A stretch of 64,000 nucleotides of DNA from Psychrilyobacter piezotolerans (GTDB lineage: Bacteria; Fusobacteriota; Fusobacteriia; Fusobacteriales; Fusobacteriaceae), in the NCBI RefSeq assembly GCF_003391055.1, contig NZ_QUAJ01000018.1, forward strand, positions 1 to 64,000, written 5' to 3'. Each line of letters begins with the position of its first letter. Positions within the stretch are counted from its first letter, which is position 1. Under the pieces are notes generated by a model, which worked only from the letters and a program-made list of their open reading frames with translations, made no database searches and was not told the origin of the DNA. Below are positions 41,838-50,310 of this stretch, piece after piece. Position numbers and translations under genes: made by a program.

Positions 41838-43158
41838 AATATATTTAATTGTTTTAGCTGGATTTTTAATGGGAATTATAGGATTTTTTTATATAACTAA
41901 ATCCTTGGGGGATCATTATTATATTTATAGGAAGAAACAATTTTTAAGAAAACAAGAGCAATTTATAAAGGATGGTAGTTTTCGCCAAGTTGAAACAGTT
42001 TATTTTTATGAAATAACTTTGAAAGAAAACCTAAGTGCATTTAATACCGAGATCAGAAAAAAAACATTTAATAAGAATCCTCAGAAATACAACATATGGT
42101 TTTCATATGAAGATTTAGACCATGTAAAAAGAGGATATTCAGTCACAAGAATATTCTATCAAGAGGATCTGAATTTAGCTTTTTTAATGAGAATTTTGAA
42201 AAACAAAGAGAAGTTTTATGTTCTTAAAACTAATATCCCCTCTGTTAAGGAAAACTTTAATTTTGCCAGAGAATTAAATAACATAACCTTTATCACCATT
42301 ATTATATTTTTATCGATTATATTTTTATTCTATTCCAAAATTCTTGCAAAGAGAATTAACACTATAGAATTAAACCTAAATCATATAAAGTATAAAAATT
42401 TTCATGAAATAAAAAACATTGACAGCAACGATGAAATAGGAAAAATTTCAAAGCTTATTTCCGAGGTAGCAAAGGAAACTGAAAAAAACTTGTTCTACTT
42501 TGAAAATAAAGCTGAAGAGCAAAAACAATTTTTAAGGAATTTTGGTCATGAAATAAAAACACCTTTAGCCATTGCCAATGGGTATACAGATATTTTAAAA
42601 AGCAGATATCCTGAGGATTCTCATCTTGAAATTATTTCAAAGCAATTAATAAGAATATCCAAGATCACAAGAAAATTCCAAGATTTTTCTTCGGGGAAAA
42701 TAGATTTATTTTTTGAAGATATATCTGTCAAAGATCTTATAGATATTGGAGAAATATTTTCTGAAAAATACCTGAATATCAGCTACAATGAATATTTTAA
42801 TAGATATGAGGAGATAATGATTAAGTGTGATATAGAACTTGCAGAGAGTTTATTTTATAATTTATATTCCAATGCTTTTAATTATTGTAATAGCAGGGTA
42901 TGGACTACTTTAAGGGTAAAAGATAATTTTCTCATCGTTGAAATTGGAAATGATGGGGAACCTATACCAGCAGAAAAGCTAGATGAGTTGTGGAAGCCTT
43001 TCTTTAAATTGGATAATAATTCCAAGGGGACAGGGCTGGGGCTTAGTATTGTAAAAAATATCATCAATAAACATCTGTGGAATATCAAATTAGAGTGTGT
43101 GGATAATATTATTAAATTTATTATAGAAATACCCCTGATTGATGTAGAAGAGGAATGA
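41815..43158 (+). CDS. Sensor histidine kinase
   Basis: The 447-residue protein has two membrane segments (about 7-26 and 152-172) enclosing a periplasmic sensor domain, then a HAMP-like linker. The phospho-accepting His245 lies in FLRNFGHEIKTPLAIA. The ATP-binding domain shows the N box NLYSNAFNYC, G1 EIGNDGEPI and G2 GTGLGLSIV. The ATG at 41815 follows AGG by seven bases and overlaps the response regulator gene by 23 bases, typical of a coupled pair. The ligand is unknown. Confidence 0.92.
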   Translation: MKIKIKFKIYLIVLAGFLMGIIGFFYITKSLGDHYYIYRKKQFLRKQEQFIKDGSFRQVETVYFYEITLKENLSAFNTEIRKKTFNKNPQKYNIWFSYEDLDHVKRGYSVTRIFYQEDLNLAFLMRILKNKEKFYVLKTNIPSVKENFNFARELNNITFITIIIFLSIIFLFYSKILAKRINTIELNLNHIKYKNFHEIKNIDSNDEIGKISKLISEVAKETEKNLFYFENKAEEQKQFLRNFGHEIKTPLAIANGYTDILKSRYPEDSHLEIISKQLIRISKITRKFQDFSSGKIDLFFEDISVKDLIDIGEIFSEKYLNISYNEYFNRYEEIMIKCDIELAESLFYNLYSNAFNYCNSRVWTTLRVKDNFLIVEIGNDGEPIPAEKLDELWKPFFKLDNNSKGTGLGLSIVKNIINKHLWNIKLECVDNIIKFIIEIPLIDVEEE

Positions 43159-43241
43159 CAACCTTTAGTTTTCACAAAAAACATTCAATAAATAATTTTA
43201 ATATCAAAATATACATAAGCACACTTTTAAAAGGGAGAATA

Positions 43242-44678
43242 ATGAAAATAATAAACAAAATTTTTGAAGGAATAAAGATTGAAATTGATCAAAATAGCTA
43301 TGGTGGAGAGTATGTCAAGATGGAATATGATTCTAGACAAATTGAAAATGGAGATATTTTTGTTGCACTGAAAGGTGAAAATGATGACGGCCATAAATAT
43401 ATAAATTCTGCGATCCAAAGGGGAGCTAGACTAATAGTTGTTTCCCAAAAAATAGAGGTGAAAGATTCAGGGATAAATATAGTCAGAGTTGAAAATACGA
43501 GAAAAATACTAGGAAGATTAGCCGGTAATTTCTATGGAAATCCAGAAAAAAAACTGAAGATATTAGGGGTCACCGGAACTAATGGTAAAACTACCACGGC
43601 TTACCTCCTTCATAAATTTCTTAAAAATTCGGCATTTATAGGGTCTATCGGGATAAAGATAGGAAAGAAAAATTACCCTCCAGTTAATACCACCCCTGAA
43701 AGTTTGGATATTATAAAATATGCAAAGGAAACTTTAGAAGGGGGTGGAAAGTATTTAATCTTAGAGGTTTCCTCCCAAGGGATAGACAACTTTAGAATAG
43801 AAGGTCTTAGATTCACAGGAGCTATTTTTACAAACTTATCAAAAGAGCATCTAGAGTACCATAAAAACATGGAAGAATATTACTTGGTAAAGGAGAGGCT
43901 GTTTAATCAGGTAAAAGAGGATGGAATAATAGTTACTTCCATAGAGAACAGCTATGGAAGAAGGTTGAAGGAAAGATACAAGGATGCAGTCACCTATGGA
44001 TATGATAGAGGTGACTATAGGGGGGAAATAATCGATCTGAAACTTGATTGGATGAAGGCAAGAATAGAGGGTGTAAAGGGTCTTTCAACCATTGAAACAT
44101 CCCTGATAGGAGACTACAACCTCTTAAATATTCTAGCTGCAACAGCCATGGTAGAAAAACTATGTGAGGATAATAAAGGATTACCTGAAAAATTAAAAAA
44201 ACTCAATTTTATAGAGGGGCGTATGCAAATAATAGAAGAGAGAGGAATAAAAGCTATAGTTGATTATGCACATACTGAAGATGCATTAGAAAGCGTTCTT
44301 AAAACTTTAACAAAATGCAACTATAAAAAGTTATACACCCTTATTTCTGGAACCGGTGAAAGGTATTCAGAAAAGAGACCTAGACTGGCAGAAATTTCAG
44401 AAAAATATTCAGATTATACCATGGTAAGTTCAAATTCCCCTAGAAATGAAGACCCCATGGAGATAGCTTTAGAGGTGGCAGCTGGTTTTAAAAATGCGAG
44501 ATACAGCACCTATGATATAGAAGTAGATAGAATTAAAGCCATAAGGAAGTTGGTTGCTCAAGCTCAAAGTGGTGATATAATTTTACTAACTGGAAAGGGT
44601 CACGAAAATTATCAGGAAATAAAGGGAGAAAAAAAAGAATATAGGGAGATAGAGGTAGTAAAAAAAGCCTTACAATAG
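43242..44678 (+). CDS. murE: MurE ligase (UDP-MurNAc-L-Ala-D-Glu:diamino acid ligase)
   Basis: The 478-residue start at 43242 follows AAAAGGGAG. Domain 1 has YDSRQIENGDIFVAL, the ATP site GVTGTNGKTTTAYLL lies near 110, and the C-terminal ligase domain includes VDYAHTEDALESVL. It adds the third stem-peptide residue of peptidoglycan in the cytoplasm. The motif that recognises diaminopimelate (DNPR) reads NSPR here: the Arg is kept and the Asp is changed to Asn. Fusobacteria often use meso-lanthionine, so an altered motif is notable. It follows the kinase gene by 84 bases, possibly in one operon. Confidence 0.9.
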   Translation: MKIINKIFEGIKIEIDQNSYGGEYVKMEYDSRQIENGDIFVALKGENDDGHKYINSAIQRGARLIVVSQKIEVKDSGINIVRVENTRKILGRLAGNFYGNPEKKLKILGVTGTNGKTTTAYLLHKFLKNSAFIGSIGIKIGKKNYPPVNTTPESLDIIKYAKETLEGGGKYLILEVSSQGIDNFRIEGLRFTGAIFTNLSKEHLEYHKNMEEYYLVKERLFNQVKEDGIIVTSIENSYGRRLKERYKDAVTYGYDRGDYRGEIIDLKLDWMKARIEGVKGLSTIETSLIGDYNLLNILAATAMVEKLCEDNKGLPEKLKKLNFIEGRMQIIEERGIKAIVDYAHTEDALESVLKTLTKCNYKKLYTLISGTGERYSEKRPRLAEISEKYSDYTMVSSNSPRNEDPMEIALEVAAGFKNARYSTYDIEVDRIKAIRKLVAQAQSGDIILLTGKGHENYQEIKGEKKEYREIEVVKKALQ

Positions 44679-44817
44679 TTCTCCCTAGGCATCAGGGATA
44701 GTTCTGAAAAAATTATAAACAAAATAAAAAAAAGTGTAATCATTTATAATGAATAGCATAATTTTTCGCTAAAAATAAATTTTAGTTTGAATTTTTAGTA
44801 TCATAAAAAAATCAAAA

Positions 44818-44846
44818 GAGGGCAATAATTTTTTATTATTGCCCTC
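44818..44846 (-). terminator. Terminator of the ptsHI operon
   Basis: GAGGGCAATAAT and its exact complement form a 12-bp stem. TTTTGATTTTTT follows on the minus strand. Confidence 0.9.
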
Positions 44847-44858
44847 GTATATAAATTT

Positions 44859-46580
44859 TTATAAAGTTTCGTTAAACTTTCTTATTTCAGCCTTAATTTC
44901 TTCAGCAGTGGACATAGCCATTACCCTTTCAACTAATGCTTCACATTCTTTTTTATCTAAGTGGATAATATTTCTTTTGATACCTAATACAGAGATAGCG
45001 GACATTGAAAATGCATCCAGTCCCATACCAAATAGTATTGGAGTAGCTAATTCATCTCCTGCAAATTCCCCACACATAGAGATAGATATCCCGCCTGCAT
45101 GAGCGCCTTCAATAGATAATTTGATAGCTGCTAATACACCAGGGTTGAATGAATCGTATAGGTCGGCGATCTTTTCATTTCCCCTGTCTACAGCCAGTGT
45201 ATATTGAGTCAGGTCATTTGTACCAATTGAGAAGAAATCTACCTCTTCAGCAAAATATTTTGCTCTAAATGCTACAGATGGAGTCTCAACCATTATACCT
45301 AATTGAATATTTTCATCAAAATTAATACCTTCATTTTTTAATTCTGCCTTACACTCTTCTAATAGTGCTTTTGATCTTCTAACTTCATCCAATGAAATTA
45401 TCATAGGAAGCATGATCTTAACATACCCAAATCCAGAGGCTCTAAGTAAGGCCCTAAATTGTGTTTTTAAGATTTCAGGTCTGTCTAAACAGACTCTAAG
45501 TGCTCTCCATCCTAAGAATGGATTCTCCTCTTCAGGCAGATCCATATAAGACAGGGCTTTATCTCCACCGATATCCATTGTTCTAATAGTTACAGGCAGT
45601 CCGTTCATTCTTTCTGCAACCTCTTTATATGCTTGGAATTGCTGATCCTCAGTAGGGAACTTGTCGGAGTTCATAAATAAGAACTCAGTTCTATAAAGAC
45701 CGATTCCGTCAGCTCCATTTCTAAGAACACCTTCAACATCAGAAGGCCCGCCAATATTAGCCCAAGCTCCTACAGTGACACCGTCTTTAGACGTAGCTGT
45801 CTTATCTTTTAACTCTCTTAATTCTTCTTTTTCAACGTTGAATTTTTCCTTTGCTTTAACAGCTTCTACAATCTCATCATTGGTAGGATTGATAATAACT
45901 TTACCAGTCAGTGCATCTACAATGATTGTTTCCCCGTCTTTTGCATCGTTTAAGATAGTCTTTGTACCTACAACAGCAGGCAGCTCCAAAGATCTGGCCA
46001 TGATAGATGAATGAGCTGTTTTTCCGCCTATTTGTGTAACAAATGCTACAACATTTTTAAGATCTATTTGAGCTGTATCTGATGGAGTTAAATCGTTAGC
46101 TACAATAACAGTGTCAGCAGGAAGGTGTCCTAAGTCTATAATTGGAGTTCCCGTGATGTTGTATAACCATCTTTTAGCGATATCTTTAAGATCTGCTACC
46201 CTTTCCCTCAGGTATGGATCATCTAAATTAGATAACATATCACAATATACTTCTATTCCCTGAGTCAGTGCGTATTCTGCAGAGATTTGCTCATCCTCGA
46301 TTAGTTCAACTACTTCTTCAAATAAATCTTCATCCTCTAAAAGAGTGATATGACCGTCAAAAATAGTAGCTTTATCCTCTCCTAATTTTTTAGCAGTCAT
46401 CTTTCTGATCTCAAACAATTGTTCTCTAGACGCATCTCTGCCATCTAATAATCTTTTTTCTTCATTATCTGTATCCGTTACCTTGTTTTTGTTGATAACC
46501 AATTCTGTTTCTTTATATAAAAATACTTTTCCAACAACAATTCCTGGAGAAGCATCTATACCTTCTATTAATTTTCTCAT
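44859..46580 (-). CDS. ptsI: PTS enzyme I (phosphoenolpyruvate-protein phosphotransferase)
   Basis: The 573-residue cytoplasmic enzyme takes phosphate from phosphoenolpyruvate and passes it to HPr. The active-site His190 lies in GGKTAHSSIMARSLELPAVVG. The PEP-binding barrel has GLYRTEFLFMN, FSIGTNDLTQYTLAVDRGN and the catalytic Cys in SMCGEFAGD. The length is normal. It follows ptsH by 65 bases, with a hairpin between them. Confidence 0.96.
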   Translation of the reverse strand: MRKLIEGIDASPGIVVGKVFLYKETELVINKNKVTDTDNEEKRLLDGRDASREQLFEIRKMTAKKLGEDKATIFDGHITLLEDEDLFEEVVELIEDEQISAEYALTQGIEVYCDMLSNLDDPYLRERVADLKDIAKRWLYNITGTPIIDLGHLPADTVIVANDLTPSDTAQIDLKNVVAFVTQIGGKTAHSSIMARSLELPAVVGTKTILNDAKDGETIIVDALTGKVIINPTNDEIVEAVKAKEKFNVEKEELRELKDKTATSKDGVTVGAWANIGGPSDVEGVLRNGADGIGLYRTEFLFMNSDKFPTEDQQFQAYKEVAERMNGLPVTIRTMDIGGDKALSYMDLPEEENPFLGWRALRVCLDRPEILKTQFRALLRASGFGYVKIMLPMIISLDEVRRSKALLEECKAELKNEGINFDENIQLGIMVETPSVAFRAKYFAEEVDFFSIGTNDLTQYTLAVDRGNEKIADLYDSFNPGVLAAIKLSIEGAHAGGISISMCGEFAGDELATPILFGMGLDAFSMSAISVLGIKRNIIHLDKKECEALVERVMAMSTAEEIKAEIRKFNETL

Positions 46581-46612
46581 TTGAGAACCTCCATAATTAA
46601 AAAAATTTAAAA

Positions 46613-46639
46613 AAGATAGAAGGTCAAACCTTCTATCTT
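46613..46639 (-). terminator. Intercistronic hairpin between ptsH and ptsI
   Basis: AAGATAGAAGG and its exact complement with a T-rich stretch on the minus strand. As ptsI lies directly downstream, it probably acts as a partial terminator that keeps HPr in excess. Confidence 0.7.
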
Positions 46640-46645
46640 AAGTGA

Positions 46646-46909
46646 TTAGTCTCTTAAGTTTGCTAAAAGATCTGTTAATTTTTCAACAGCAACGTCAGCA
46701 TCTGTTCCTTCTGCATGTACAGTTACGTTAGTTCCCTTTTTTATCCCTAGAGATAATAATTTTAATAATGATGTTCCCTTAACTTTTTTACCTGCTTCAT
46801 TTTCAACTTCAATTTTTGATTCGAAAGTTTTAGCTACAGTTACGAACTCGTTTCCTGGTCTTGTATGTAGTCCTGTATCATTTGTTATTTCTACTGTTTT
46901 GAATGCCAT
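46646..46909 (-). CDS. ptsH: PTS phosphocarrier protein HPr
   Basis: The 87-residue protein carries the phosphorylatable His15 (GLHTRPG) and a serine at 47 (KGTSLLKLLSLG), near the position of regulatory Ser46 in Firmicutes HPr. The usual ARPA after the histidine is TRPG here. The motif around the serine also departs from the common KSIMG, so regulatory phosphorylation by an HPr kinase is uncertain. It is the first gene of ptsHI, with its own promoter. Confidence 0.95.
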   Translation of the reverse strand: MAFKTVEITNDTGLHTRPGNEFVTVAKTFESKIEVENEAGKKVKGTSLLKLLSLGIKKGTNVTVHAEGTDADVAVEKLTDLLANLRD

Positions 46910-46955
46910 GCTTTTTAATCCTCCTAATAATTTGAATAAATGTTTCTACAAATTT

Positions 46956-46984
46956 AGAATATCATAATTAAAAAAAAAGTGCAA
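46956..46984 (-). promoter_or_regulatory. Promoter of ptsHI
   Basis: TTGCAC (46979-46984) and TATTCT (46956-46961) on the minus strand, spacing 17. Confidence 0.55.
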
Positions 46985-47035
46985 ATAATTTCGTTAAAAC
47001 ATGTCCATAAAACCCACATTATCCGCAAATAGAAC

Positions 47036-48232
47036 TTAAGGTCTCAAAGTTGACAACCACTCTAAATCTACATCGCTATCATAATCGACTCCATCTGCTT
47101 CAAAACCATTTAAATTCATAAAATATTTTTTATATAATTTAAAATCACATAATTCTTTAAAATTCTCCTCTGTGATATCATTATATATATTTACACTTTT
47201 TTCCTGGATCTCGTCAGTTAATTCCCAAGAATCCGGTCTCATTCTACCCTGTGCATCAAAATTAGGTGAATCCCCGTAGATCATATCAGCAAGCAGCCTA
47301 TGAGTGTGCTCCATACACGGCTCTTCCTTTCCCTGTTCTGCCATAACTTTGAATAGTACAGAAGCATAGATAGAAAAACATGGGATAAATGCACTGGCCT
47401 TTGTGGTGATGGCTCTGTTGACAGAAGTATATACTTCTCCACCCAGTTTCTCACTTACCAGAGTATTTAATTCTACAGCAGTTTGTTCTAAATGTTCTTT
47501 TGCCTGACCAATAGTCCCATCTCTATATACAGCACGAGTTATATCCCCGCCAATATATGAATAAGCCACACTTTTAAACCCTTCATTACAGACATCTTCG
47601 TCTACCAATGTTTTTACCCAGTGACTCCAGTCTTCTCCACCCATAACTTTCACAGTGTTTGCAATTTCTTCCTCTGTTGCAGACTCAACGCTCATATACT
47701 CAATCTCTTCTTTTTGAATATTTAATGTATATCCGCCAAATTCCTCATTTATAGGTTTGATGCAAGATCTGTGTACAATCCCGGTATCAGGATCCTGTCT
47801 TACTCCAGAAGCAACACTGTATACTAGAAGGTCTATCTTTCCTCCAAATTCATCCTTTATATATTCAAGAACTTCTTTTCTCATCTCATGGGAAAAAGCA
47901 TCTCCGATAAAGTTTTTGGCGATTAAGCCTTCTTTTTCTGCTGCTTCTTTAAACCATATGTTGTTATACCAACCAGCACTTCCAACTTTTTTTTCCGTTC
48001 CTTCTTTTTCAAATGAAACTCCAATGGTGTCGGATTTACTTCCACCAAATGCCAATGAAATTCTAGTAGCTAATCCATATCCTGAGGACGCTCCTAAAAT
48101 CAGTACTTTTTTTGGACCTTTATACTGTTTACTATCTTTTGCAATCTTAATTTGATCTTCAACTATTTTTTTACATCCCATAGGATGACAGTTTAGAGCT
48201 AAACTTCCTCTTACTCTTGGTTTAATTATCAT
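47036..48232 (-). CDS. fabV: Trans-2-enoyl-CoA/ACP reductase, FabV/TER type
   Basis: The 398-residue NADH-dependent reductase has GCKKIVEDQI, the nucleotide-binding GASSGYGLATRI (47-58) and the catalytic Tyr236-x8-Lys245 pair (VYRDGTIGQAKEHLE) of the FabV/TER family. It reduces enoyl-ACP in fatty acid synthesis or crotonyl-CoA to butyryl-CoA. In this organism either role is possible; the second would complete the route from 4-hydroxybutyrate to butyrate. A palindrome 78 bases upstream suggests specific regulation. Confidence 0.94.
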   Translation of the reverse strand: MIIKPRVRGSLALNCHPMGCKKIVEDQIKIAKDSKQYKGPKKVLILGASSGYGLATRISLAFGGSKSDTIGVSFEKEGTEKKVGSAGWYNNIWFKEAAEKEGLIAKNFIGDAFSHEMRKEVLEYIKDEFGGKIDLLVYSVASGVRQDPDTGIVHRSCIKPINEEFGGYTLNIQKEEIEYMSVESATEEEIANTVKVMGGEDWSHWVKTLVDEDVCNEGFKSVAYSYIGGDITRAVYRDGTIGQAKEHLEQTAVELNTLVSEKLGGEVYTSVNRAITTKASAFIPCFSIYASVLFKVMAEQGKEEPCMEHTHRLLADMIYGDSPNFDAQGRMRPDSWELTDEIQEKSVNIYNDITEENFKELCDFKLYKKYFMNLNGFEADGVDYDSDVDLEWLSTLRP

Positions 48233-48309
48233 GTTTTTTCAACACCTCCGTCTGATTAGTTTATCATAATATTTACTATATTTACAAGATAATTTATAAT
48301 ATCGACCTC

Positions 48310-48333
48310 ATTAAATTACTGTTGTAATTTAAT
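48310..48333. promoter_or_regulatory. Palindromic operator upstream of fabV
   Basis: ATTAAATTAC-TGTT-GTAATTTAAT has perfect 10-bp arms. It does not match the FapR or FabT consensus that I know. Confidence 0.5.
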
Positions 48334-48683
48334 AATTATTATTAATTTTGTAACTAAAGTCCTATATTATCTAAAATTGTTATTTTTTGTTGAGTTTAGA
48401 GAAGGTTAATAACTACCTCCCCGCCGCGGACAGACACATTAGCTTGAAGAACTTATCATAGTACGACATAAGTTTAAAAAGATTTATAAGATTGAAAAAA
48501 TATACTTTTATAGGAACATATAGTTTTAATTAGTAAAGCATAATATAGATATACACATAGATGACTATAAATCTTACAGTACTGATTGCTGCTTCGCGCT
48601 TATAAAGCCCGAAATAATATTAAGATATAATTCTTATTTTCTTTAAAATTCTATTTAAAATAAAGTGTTTTGATGATTTTAAA
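48334..48683. other. Intergenic stretch with a GC-rich island
   Basis: Mostly AT-rich, non-coding. Two short segments (about 48415-48445 and 48588-48612) are unusually GC-rich for this DNA and may be remnants of a repeat. No gene is supported. Confidence 0.4.
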
Positions 48684-48762
48684 GAGAATTTACGGCTGTT
48701 TGCCCGCCAGAAGCTGGCAAACTCTATGGTTTTTAATGCGTGCACCATGGCGAAAGTTCAGT
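48684..48762. repeat. Structured repeat element, copy 2 (possible RNA motif)
   Basis: Counterpart of 26489-26565, with stem GTTTGCC/GGCAAAC. A possible second stem pairs ATGG with CCAT. It lies 45 bases before the YihY-family gene. Confidence 0.55.
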
Positions 48763-48807
48763 AAAATAGATGAAATGAAATTTAATTGAAATTAGGAGTT
48801 GGTCAAA

Positions 48808-50067
48808 GTGAAGTTAACCATAAAAAAATTTATAGAGGTCACAAGAAAACAGATAAGCCAGAGTAATAAATTAATTTTTAAAATATTAAAGTTAATCTTA
48901 TTTACATTTGAAAATTATAAAAAGAGCAGATCGGACCTGTGGTCATCTGCACTGACATTTTATTCTCTTCTAACCATCGTTCCTGTAATAGCCATAGCCT
49001 TTGTTATTACCAGGGGATTCGGGATAGAAAAAATGATAAAAGAGGAGCTGTATAAAACCTTTTTTATACAGGATAAAATTTTGGATCAGATCTTGGTTTT
49101 TTCCCAGAAAACTTTGGAAAATACCAAGAGCGAGTTGATAGCAGGGACGGGGATTTTATTTTTAATCTGGTCGGTAGTGAAGATATTTTCTGCAGTGGAG
49201 AGGTCATTCAATGAAATCTGGAAGGTGGAGGAGTCCCGGAGTTTTGTAAGGAAACTTACCGATTATATGTCGTTGATATTTTTATTTCCATTGATTGTAG
49301 TGCTGTCCAATGGACTTTCAGCAATCTTGAAAATTTTTATATTGAAGATATACCCGGGATTGATAGGGGTCTTAAATTTTATCCCGCAGATACTTGTCAT
49401 AATATTTTTTACCCTTATATATTTAATTATTCCAAATACAAAGGTTAAATTGTCCACAGCATTTATAGCAGGATTATTTTCAGGAATTGTATTTCAGATA
49501 ACACAATCTGCCTTCATCCACCTGCAGGTCAGCTTGTTAAACTATAATGCTATCTATGGAAGTTTTTCCCTTATACCTATATTTATAATGTGGCAGAAGA
49601 TAGTATGGTTTATTATTTTATTGGGGGCTCATCTGTCCTTTATAATACAGAATTCCTATAAGTATTCCTACACTATAAATGAGATAAATTTAAATTTTTC
49701 ATCTAAAAGAGATATTTCCATTATATGTATATATTACCTCATAAGAAACTATGAGGAAAACAGGCCCCCCATGAGTACCAATGAATTGTCCCATAAACTG
49801 GGGATAGCCATAGGGGTGACCCAGGATATCCTTAATATGCTGGCCAAATTAAAATTCATAGTGGAGATAGTAACATCCAGTGATGAAAGAAAATATAAAA
49901 TCTCTAAAAATATAGATATTCTCTCCATAGGATATGTTATATCCCAGATTACCCAGGTGGGATATAGCCAGGAGGTAGGGGAGGAATCCAGGGAGATCTT
50001 AGAAAAAATAGATAAAGCCATAGAAAATTTTCAATACGACCTGTTGTTAAAAGATATAGAAATATAA
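48808..50067 (+). CDS. YihY-family inner membrane protein with C-terminal winged helix
   Basis: The 419-residue protein has about six membrane segments (about 40-275) of the YihY/UPF0761 type, once misnamed RNase BN: LWSSALTFYSLLTIVPVIA, WSVVKIFSAVERSFNEIW, and YGSFSLIPIFIMW. A cytoplasmic winged-helix-like domain (about 305-385: LSHKLGIAIGVTQDILNML) and an acidic tail follow. The GTG at 48808 is nine bases after AGGAG; an earlier TTG touches that site. The function of the family is unsettled. Confidence 0.85.
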   Translation: MKLTIKKFIEVTRKQISQSNKLIFKILKLILFTFENYKKSRSDLWSSALTFYSLLTIVPVIAIAFVITRGFGIEKMIKEELYKTFFIQDKILDQILVFSQKTLENTKSELIAGTGILFLIWSVVKIFSAVERSFNEIWKVEESRSFVRKLTDYMSLIFLFPLIVVLSNGLSAILKIFILKIYPGLIGVLNFIPQILVIIFFTLIYLIIPNTKVKLSTAFIAGLFSGIVFQITQSAFIHLQVSLLNYNAIYGSFSLIPIFIMWQKIVWFIILLGAHLSFIIQNSYKYSYTINEINLNFSSKRDISIICIYYLIRNYEENRPPMSTNELSHKLGIAIGVTQDILNMLAKLKFIVEIVTSSDERKYKISKNIDILSIGYVISQITQVGYSQEVGEESREILEKIDKAIENFQYDLLLKDIEI

Positions 50068-50122
50068 GATTAAAAGATATAGTCATAAATTGTACGGGAA
50101 TAAAATATAAATAACAAAAACG

Positions 50123-50149
50123 TAGGGGGAATTCATGAATTACCCCTAT
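50123..50149 (+). terminator. Possible terminator after the YihY-family gene
   Basis: TAGGGG and CCCCTA arms enclose a further palindrome AATTCATGAATT. A moderately T-rich stretch follows. Confidence 0.6.
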
Positions 50150-50175
50150 GGTTTGTTATTTTATAGAAATACATC

Positions 50176-50218
50176 AAAAAACCACACCCTTGGTAACATT
50201 GACCTGGATGTGGTTTTT
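50176..50218. terminator. Bidirectional hairpin between convergent genes
   Basis: AAAAACCACA and TGTGGTTTTT are perfect 10-bp arms with T runs on both strands. Confidence 0.7.
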
Positions 50219-50310
50219 ATCCTATGTAATATAAAGTTTGTTTTAGGGTGGACAATGTTATTTTATTTTTTCTTCATGATCATAGATTTTAGAATGCTTT
50301 TGGATTCTGC

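Noticed and set aside
48799-48807. TTG start for the YihY-family gene
   Set aside because: It directly touches the AGGAG site with no spacing. The GTG at 48808 has nine bases.
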